This document shows positions 58,556 to 64,000 of a stretch of 64,000 bases of DNA, piece by piece. Position numbers and translations under genes: made by a program. The notes beneath the pieces were generated by a model that was given only the letters and a program-made list of their open reading frames with translations, was not told where the DNA came from and did no database searches. This stretch comes from AG41 sp035943095 (GTDB lineage Bacteria > Gemmatimonadota > Gemmatimonadetes > Gemmatimonadales > GWC2-71-9), in contig DASZCN010000037.1 in NCBI GenBank assembly GCA_035943095.1, positions 16,046 through 80,045 on the forward strand, given 5' to 3'. Every line of letters begins with the position of its first letter. Within the stretch, counting starts at the first letter, position 1.

Positions 58556-59958
58556 CACCGGATGTGACCGTGAGTCAGCAGCTGCCGCGGGTCATGCGGC
58601 TTCGCGACGTGGTGCTGTTCAACATCTCGGCCATCGTCGGCCTCCGCTGGCTCACCACGGCCGCGAGTCAGTTCGGGCTCGCGAGTCTGGGCTTGTGGCT
58701 GTTCGCCATGGTGATTTTCTTCCTGCCCTCGGCGGCGGCCGTTCGTGAGCTGACCGACATCGATCCCGGCGCGGGCGGGATCTACCGTTGGGTGCGTCGC
58801 GCGTTCGGTCCCCTCCACGGGTTCGTCGCGGGGTGGGGCTACTGGGTGAACAACCTGTTCTACTTCCCGTCGCTGCTCGTCAGCACCGCGGCCATCGCGG
58901 CCTACGCCGCTGGGCCGCGCTTCGCCCATCTGGGGGAGGATACCGGATTCATCGCGTTCGTTTCGCTCGCCGGACTGTGGCTGGCGGTCGGCATGAACGT
59001 GGTCGGCCTGCGTGTGGGCAAGCGACTGCAGAATCTGGGAGGCCACGGCACGTGGCTCCCGGGGTTGATCTTCGTGGGGCTGGCGATTTGGTCCCTCGCG
59101 ACCCACGGCAGCGCCACGCCGCTCACGCCGCGCGGGCTGTTGCCGGAGAAACTCGATCTGCAGTCCATCAATCTGTTCGCGACGATGACGTTCGCCTTCG
59201 CCGGTCTCGAGCTCGCGCCGACGCTGGGGGACGAGATCCACGATCCGGCGCGCACGCTGCGCCGCGGCATCGCGCTCTCGGGGGTCGCCATCGTCGCGAC
59301 GTACGTGCTGGGCACGGCCGCGATGCTCGTCGCGCTGCCACACCAGACCGTGAGCATCACGAACGGTATGCCGCAGGCCACGGCCGTTTTGGTCGAGCGG
59401 CTGGGCGCGACCTGGCTCGCGCCGGCGGCCGCGGTCGTGGCGATCCTCCTCGTGCTCGGCAACTTGGGGGGCGTCGGGGCGTGGCTCGCGGGCTCGGCCC
59501 GCCTCCCGTTTGTCGCCGGTGTGGACGGCGCCCTGCCGCCGGCGTTCGCCCGGATCCATCCGCGTTGGCAGACACCGTACGTGGGGCTGCTCACGCAGGG
59601 CGTGGTCGCCACGGTTTTCGTGATTGCGAGCCTCGCCGGCTCGACAGTGAAGAACGCCTATCTCGTGCTCACCGAAACGACCTTGATCCTGTTCTTCATT
59701 CCTTATCTGTACCTGTTCGCGGCCTACCTCCGGCTTCGGCGCGTGCGCGACGCTCGCACGGCCGTTGTCGGGTTGGTCGGATTTGTGGCCGTGCTCTTCT
59801 CGATCGTGCTCGGCTTCGTCCCGCCCGCAGACGAAGCGGCGCCGTGGATCTACGAGGCAAAAGTCGTGGGCGGTGTGATCGGCTTCATGGCCCTGGGTGT
59901 GGTGCTCGCGGGTCGTGGCGTGAGGCGGGGCACAGCCCGTCCGTCGGCTTCACCCTAG
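58552..59958 (+). CDS. APC-superfamily amino acid/polyamine permease
   Basis: A 468-residue transporter with about twelve transmembrane helices. The first helix contains FNISAIVGLRWLTTAA, in place of the G-S-G substrate-binding motif of GadC-like antiporters. FAFAGLELAPTLGDEI in helix 6 is typical of the glutamate:GABA-type group. Substrate: an amino acid or amine, unspecified. I chose GTG 58552, which overlaps the PAP2 stop (GTGA); GTGs at 58564 and 58570 are alternatives. Confidence 0.82.
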   Translation: MTPDVTVSQQLPRVMRLRDVVLFNISAIVGLRWLTTAASQFGLASLGLWLFAMVIFFLPSAAAVRELTDIDPGAGGIYRWVRRAFGPLHGFVAGWGYWVNNLFYFPSLLVSTAAIAAYAAGPRFAHLGEDTGFIAFVSLAGLWLAVGMNVVGLRVGKRLQNLGGHGTWLPGLIFVGLAIWSLATHGSATPLTPRGLLPEKLDLQSINLFATMTFAFAGLELAPTLGDEIHDPARTLRRGIALSGVAIVATYVLGTAAMLVALPHQTVSITNGMPQATAVLVERLGATWLAPAAAVVAILLVLGNLGGVGAWLAGSARLPFVAGVDGALPPAFARIHPRWQTPYVGLLTQGVVATVFVIASLAGSTVKNAYLVLTETTLILFFIPYLYLFAAYLRLRRVRDARTAVVGLVGFVAVLFSIVLGFVPPADEAAPWIYEAKVVGGVIGFMALGVVLAGRGVRRGTARPSASP

Positions 59959-60003
59959 GGTATACGAGGTGACCATCGACCGCTCGAGAACCGCGAGGAT
60001 TCC

Positions 60004-62316
60004 GTGACGCCCGGACGCACGATTCCGATTCTGACACTGCTCGCGACGTCGTTCCTTCCCGCAACGGCGAGGGCCCAGCAGGGTCTCCCCCAGGTGCGCC
60101 ACGAGATTCGCGGCTTCGACTTTCGGAAGGATGGCGTTTGGCGACGCGACGCGCGCGCCGTACGCGCCTTGCGCCGGCAGTTGTTGTCGCGACGGAACTT
60201 CGGGGCCTTGAACGCTCCGATGGCCACGGGGGGCGGCGCGCCGCTCGCCGGTGCCGCGTCGCGTCGCTCCAACGCGGCGGTGTCGGGCGTGCTTCAGGTC
60301 CCGGCGATCCTGTTCAAGTTCAGGGACACGCCGGCGAGCCAGATCCGCAGCACCACGCAATACGATCAGGTCCTCTTCGCGCCGACGCCCACCGGAGCCT
60401 CCGCCGGCCGTCCCTACACGTACCGCAGCTTTTACGAGCAAATGTCGAACGGCCTCCTGAGCGTGCAGGGACAGACCTATGGGTACGCGGCGCTCGACTC
60501 CAACGAGGTCACCTATACCGGAACCGCCGGAACCTGCAGCGGCAATCCGTACGGCAATACCAATTGCAATGGGCTGTTCAGCTCGGAAGCGGTCTTACGG
60601 ATGCAGGGGGGCCTGCGGGAGGCGCTGCGCAAGATCGACAGCCAGGTCGATTGGACGCAGTACGATTTCAACGGCGACGGGTACGTCGATCTCGTCGCCT
60701 TCATCCAACCGGCGATCGACGGTGCCTGCGGCGGCCCGACCAACAACCACCTGTGGGCGCACCGGTTCTTTCTAACGGGAGGCGGCTACACGACGCACTC
60801 GACGACGGTCGTGAACGGCCAGACCGTGAACGTCATCGTCTCCGATTACATCCTGGAGAGCGGCGTGGGTGGCGAAGGGTCGTGCGACGCCACGCAGATC
60901 ATGCCCATCGGGACGGTCGCCCACGAAACGGGCCACGGCTTCGGGCTCCCGGACTTGTACGACACCGACGAGAACTCGGAAGGCGTCGGCGAGTACAGCC
61001 TCATGGGCGGCGGCAACTACACCTCACCGTTCAGCCCGTCGCGGATGGACGCCTGGTCGTTGAACGAGCTCGGGTGGGTGACGGTTGTGCCGCTCGGCAC
61101 TGGCGGCACGTACAATTTCGGCGCCGCGCCCACGTCCGACACGGCCTTCTTCCTCCCGGTGGATGGAGCGAACCCGCGCGGCGAGTATTTCCTACTCGAG
61201 AACCGCCAGGCAGTCCAGTCCGATAGCTCGATGATCCAGTACCACTGCCAGGTCTGGTACAGCACCGCCAACCCCCCTCCGTGCGGCGGCGGGTTGATCA
61301 TTTATCACGTCGACTCGGCGCAGATCGCCCAGCACGGCATCGATCAGGACAATCGCGTCAACGCCGGGCCGATCCACGGCCTCGCCGTGGTGCAAGCGGA
61401 TGGTTTCGCGAATCTCGATGCCAATCCGAACGGCACGCGGTGCAGCGGGACGCCGGCGGCCGGTTGCACCAATCGCGGCGACGCAGGCGACGTGTATCCG
61501 GGCACCACCGGGAACCTCGCGTTCTCGCCGACCACGACTCCGGCCGCGGTCCGGAACATTGACGGCTTTCCCGCAGGCCTCGTATTGGATCAGATCACGC
61601 AGCTCGTGCCGAACGGCGCCATGCGATTTCGGGTGGGCTATCCGGTGTGGCTGGTGCGCGCGAACGATACGACGGCCCTCGTTCAGTTCGACGCCGTCGC
61701 GTACCACGTGTTCCGGGACATCCTGTCGCCGAGCTCGAGTCATACGGTGAGCGTGGCGGATACGCAGTTCACCGCGGGCGGGCGGACCAGACAGGTATTC
61801 GTGCAATGGGACGGCGGCCAGCCGCGCAGCTTCACGTACGTCACCAGCGCGTCACCCGAGACGCTCACTGTGACGCTGGCGCGCGCGCACCAGGTCAGTT
61901 ATACGACGACGCTCGGCGGTAGAGTCACAGGGTCGGTGCCGACCGACACCTTCGTCGCCGAAGGGACGCCCGTCACGCTCACCGCCACCGACACGAGCGC
62001 GGTGCGGGCGTTCGTGGGCTGGGCGGGCGACACGATCACGAAGAACACGTCCATCACGCTGCCCATGACCCGACCCTATGCGGTCCGGGCCGTGTTCCTC
62101 GAGGCCTTCACCACCTCGGAGATGGTGGCGCAATTGCTGACCGGGACGAGCGCGCTCACGGCCGCGCAGCTTTCGGATCTCGACCAGATGGGGAACAACA
62201 ACGGCGGCTTTGACCTCGGGGATTTCCTCGCCTGGGTGCAGGCGACGGGGGCGCCGCTCACCGTTCAGCAGCGAGCGCTGCTGGCCGGCGCGGGTAAGAA
62301 AGGAGCTTCCCGATGA
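60004..62316 (+). CDS. Secreted M6-family metalloprotease with dockerin-like C-terminal segment
   Basis: A 770-residue exported protease. GTG 60004 gives a signal peptide ending ATARAQQ. The M6 (immune-inhibitor-A-like) domain has the zinc site H307-E-T-G-H311 in VAHETGHGFGLPDLYD and the later EYSLMGGGNYTSPFSPSRMDAWS with the Met-turn. A beta-rich region with a Divergent-InlB-type repeat follows (TVTLARAHQVSYTTTLGGRVTGS...VTLTATDTSA...FVGWAGD). The last 60 residues, LSDLDQMGNNNGGFDLGDFLAWV, resemble a dockerin calcium loop. The ATG of the next gene overlaps its stop. Confidence 0.85.
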   Translation: MTPGRTIPILTLLATSFLPATARAQQGLPQVRHEIRGFDFRKDGVWRRDARAVRALRRQLLSRRNFGALNAPMATGGGAPLAGAASRRSNAAVSGVLQVPAILFKFRDTPASQIRSTTQYDQVLFAPTPTGASAGRPYTYRSFYEQMSNGLLSVQGQTYGYAALDSNEVTYTGTAGTCSGNPYGNTNCNGLFSSEAVLRMQGGLREALRKIDSQVDWTQYDFNGDGYVDLVAFIQPAIDGACGGPTNNHLWAHRFFLTGGGYTTHSTTVVNGQTVNVIVSDYILESGVGGEGSCDATQIMPIGTVAHETGHGFGLPDLYDTDENSEGVGEYSLMGGGNYTSPFSPSRMDAWSLNELGWVTVVPLGTGGTYNFGAAPTSDTAFFLPVDGANPRGEYFLLENRQAVQSDSSMIQYHCQVWYSTANPPPCGGGLIIYHVDSAQIAQHGIDQDNRVNAGPIHGLAVVQADGFANLDANPNGTRCSGTPAAGCTNRGDAGDVYPGTTGNLAFSPTTTPAAVRNIDGFPAGLVLDQITQLVPNGAMRFRVGYPVWLVRANDTTALVQFDAVAYHVFRDILSPSSSHTVSVADTQFTAGGRTRQVFVQWDGGQPRSFTYVTSASPETLTVTLARAHQVSYTTTLGGRVTGSVPTDTFVAEGTPVTLTATDTSAVRAFVGWAGDTITKNTSITLPMTRPYAVRAVFLEAFTTSEMVAQLLTGTSALTAAQLSDLDQMGNNNGGFDLGDFLAWVQATGAPLTVQQRALLAGAGKKGASR

Positions 62317-62705
62317 AGCACCTGGCGGCAGGAATCTTGGCGGCCACGTTGCTCACCGCGGCGGGGAGCTGCAGCAGCAGCAGCGGCCCTGTGGCCGGCA
62401 TGCTGACGGTCTCGCTCCGGACGCCCAACCCCGGCGCCGACGGCGCGATTCTTTTGACGGTGGCGGGTCCTCAGGCCCTCACCAGCGTGACGGCCGATGC
62501 AGGTCTCCGGGTGTTCTCGCCACCCCTGTCCACCGTCACGAAGGTCGCGCTCACCGGATCACTCACGAGCGGCGCGATCCTGACGATCGGCGTGGCCGAC
62601 GTACGCCAGGCGACGCAGTATCACGGCACGATTCAGAGTGTCGCAGCGTCGGCGGACTTCCAACTGCGGTCGCTCACCGGGTACTCCCTCACCGTTTCGC
62701 GATAA
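62313..62705 (+). CDS. Small lipoprotein coupled to the M6 protease
   Basis: A 130-residue protein. The signal peptide has a lipobox-like AGSC followed by SSSSG, then an all-beta ~100-residue domain (MLTVSLRTPNPGADGAILLTVAGP...LSTVTKVALTGSLTSGAILTIGVADV). Strand pattern and size recall cohesin-like or Ig-like domains, but similarity is weak. ATG 62313 overlaps the protease stop by 4 bp, so both are made together. A role as surface anchor for the protease's dockerin-like tail is a hypothesis. Confidence 0.65.
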   Translation: MKHLAAGILAATLLTAAGSCSSSSGPVAGMLTVSLRTPNPGADGAILLTVAGPQALTSVTADAGLRVFSPPLSTVTKVALTGSLTSGAILTIGVADVRQATQYHGTIQSVAASADFQLRSLTGYSLTVSR

Positions 62706-62779
62706 CCGGGCAGCCACCCGGCGGCGTGACCATCGAGGTGGAGCGCGCCCTGGTCGAGCGGCCCGCGATCGCGCATCAT

Positions 62780-64000
62780 ATGCGCATGCCCGTCCGTCAC
62801 TGGCTCCGCCCTGGTCGAGGCATCGTCGTCGCGCTCGCGCTGATCGCTGCGAGCGCGCTCGCGCTCGCGGGACAGGACGCTCAAGTCAAGGAGCCGAAGC
62901 GGCCCAAGCTCGACGCGGGGCGGGACACGAACAGCGCGGCCGCGTATTACCAGTGGGGCATGGACCATCTCACGGATCGTCCCGAAAAGGCCGCGGATGC
63001 GTTCTACTGGTCGGCGCGGCTCGAGCCGTCCGGTGCCGAGCCTTGGTACGGTCGCTGGGCAGCGTTGCTCCTCACGAGGCAACATCGCGACATGTTCGCG
63101 CTCATGAGCGACGACTCGAGGAGTCGGAAGGAAAACGGGAAGATCGATTCGCTCAAGTACGAGGCGTTGGCACGGGAGCCATTGCTCTACACGAAGCTCG
63201 ACGCCGTGTTGGTGAGGGACTTCTTCCAGGCGATCAGCCAGGCCACGGACGGCGAAGTCAACGAAGTGGATCTCGCCATGACACCCGATCCGGAGCTCAA
63301 GGGGTGGCTCGCGTACGGGAGCGGGCGGTTCGACGAGTCGGTGAAACAGTACGCGATCGCGATCGGTCGGAAGCCGAAGGAGCACGGGCTTCATGCCGGT
63401 CGGGCACGGGCGTTCATTCCGCTCCTCCAGTACGACAGCGCGGCGGCGGAGTTCGAGGCCGAGCGCAAGGTCGAACAGCAGAGCGAGGAATCGACGCTCG
63501 TACGGGTGTACAACAGCAAGGAGATGCTGCAATACAGCATCGGTCGGGTGCGCGAGACGCAGGACAAGAGGGCGGAGGCGCGGGACGCCTACGGTCAGGC
63601 CCTGGTCGAGAACCTCGCGTTCTACCCCGCGCACATGGCGCTCGCCAGGATGGCGCTGGCTTCCATCGACACAACGGCGGCGATGAAGGAGTGCGAGCTC
63701 GCCGCACAGCTCGCGCCGAAGCGGGCGGACGTCCTGTATTTCTACGGCGTGCTGTTGATGACGCGGCGCAACTTCGACGAGGCCGCCGAGCAATTCCGCC
63801 TAGCAGTCGACGCCGATCCGTATTTCGTGAGGCCGTACTTTCCGCTCGCCTACATCCGGGAGGGGCAGGGAAAGGATTCCGTCGCCATCGCGTACTACAC
63901 CCAATTCATCGCCCTCGCGCCGGCGGCGCTCGCCAAGCAGGTGGAAGACGCGCGCCAGCGGCTTAAAGACGTCAAGCAGCTGGTTCCCGAGAGCCACTGA
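62780..64000 (+). CDS. Exported tetratricopeptide-repeat protein
   Basis: A 406-residue protein with an N-terminal hydrophobic segment (about 16-32, ending LALAGQDA) that acts as signal or anchor. Several TPR helices follow: AYYQWGMDHLTDRPEKAADAFYWSARL, LKGWLAYGSGRFDESVKQYAIAIGRK, AEARDAYGQALVENLAFYPAHMALA and FDEAAEQFRLAVDADPYFVRPYFPLAY. No enzymatic domain is seen; it is probably a periplasmic scaffold. ATG 62780 or 62786 could start it. The stop TGA is the last codon of the window. The 74 bp between it and the lipoprotein gene show no clear signal. Confidence 0.78.
   Translation: MRMPVRHWLRPGRGIVVALALIAASALALAGQDAQVKEPKRPKLDAGRDTNSAAAYYQWGMDHLTDRPEKAADAFYWSARLEPSGAEPWYGRWAALLLTRQHRDMFALMSDDSRSRKENGKIDSLKYEALAREPLLYTKLDAVLVRDFFQAISQATDGEVNEVDLAMTPDPELKGWLAYGSGRFDESVKQYAIAIGRKPKEHGLHAGRARAFIPLLQYDSAAAEFEAERKVEQQSEESTLVRVYNSKEMLQYSIGRVRETQDKRAEARDAYGQALVENLAFYPAHMALARMALASIDTTAAMKECELAAQLAPKRADVLYFYGVLLMTRRNFDEAAEQFRLAVDADPYFVRPYFPLAYIREGQGKDSVAIAYYTQFIALAPAALAKQVEDARQRLKDVKQLVPESH

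Overview
The window is about 65-70% G+C, coding-dense, and full of 4-bp ATGA/GTGA start-stop overlaps. The gene content (alternative complex III, serine/threonine kinases with large C-terminal sensor regions paired with SARP/BTAD-AAA regulators, lipoprotein cupredoxins, a sortilin-like BNR protein, M6 protease, bacterial ceramide genes) suggests an uncultivated Gemmatimonadota bacterium. A related soil or sediment phylum such as Acidobacteriota or Methylomirabilota cannot be excluded. No tRNA, rRNA, CRISPR array, insertion sequence or phage gene was seen.

Layout. 1-1465: the 3' end of a TrmJ-type RNA methyltransferase and a class III aminotransferase. 1523-9342: a membrane histidine kinase and an NtrC-type sigma-54 activator, then a complete pqqABCDE operon followed by an ABC-2 exporter. 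Two tandem palindromes and a GG-N10-GC sigma-54 promoter lie between the regulator and pqqA, so the two-component system very probably controls PQQ synthesis. No PQQ-dependent dehydrogenase is present. 9339-10064: a Yip1-type membrane protein on the minus strand. 10188-16171: six tightly coupled genes (two amidohydrolase-fold proteins, a DapA-like lyase, a Tat-exported covalent flavoprotein oxidase, a dihydroorotate-dehydrogenase-like protein, a MenC/NSAR-type enolase-superfamily enzyme), apparently an undescribed catabolic or salvage pathway; a secreted BNR protein follows. 19834-27025: alternative complex III, actABCDEF, with two tandem cupredoxin lipoproteins behind it.

27983-34143: a minus-strand operon of a VIT-VWA secreted protein, ECF sigma factor and anti-sigma factor; a cupin; a rhodanese-metallo-beta-lactamase protein divergent from a third cupredoxin across a perfect TGTGA-N6-TCACA palindrome. 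34216-44829: two paralogous kinase/SARP modules around an orphan lipoprotein. 44911-45966: a secreted protein with part of the copper-ligand layout of peptidylglycine monooxygenase.

45983-57697 is the most interesting region. A nine-gene plus-strand operon (HAD phosphatase, nucleotidyltransferase, ATP-grasp ligase, class III aminotransferase, CDP-alcohol phosphotransferase, Gfo/Idh dehydrogenase, LPG-synthase-TM-type membrane protein, small membrane protein, second CDP-alcohol phosphotransferase) converges on a four-gene minus-strand operon. That second operon holds serine palmitoyltransferase, GNAT-type ceramide synthase and CerR-type reductase homologues plus a PAP2_3 (AUR1-like) membrane enzyme. 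Together they look like a pathway for a sphingolipid or phospholipid with an unusual, perhaps aminated, polyol head group. 57848-64000: a PAP2 phosphatase, an APC permease, a secreted M6 metalloprotease with a dockerin-like tail coupled to a small lipoprotein, and a TPR protein.
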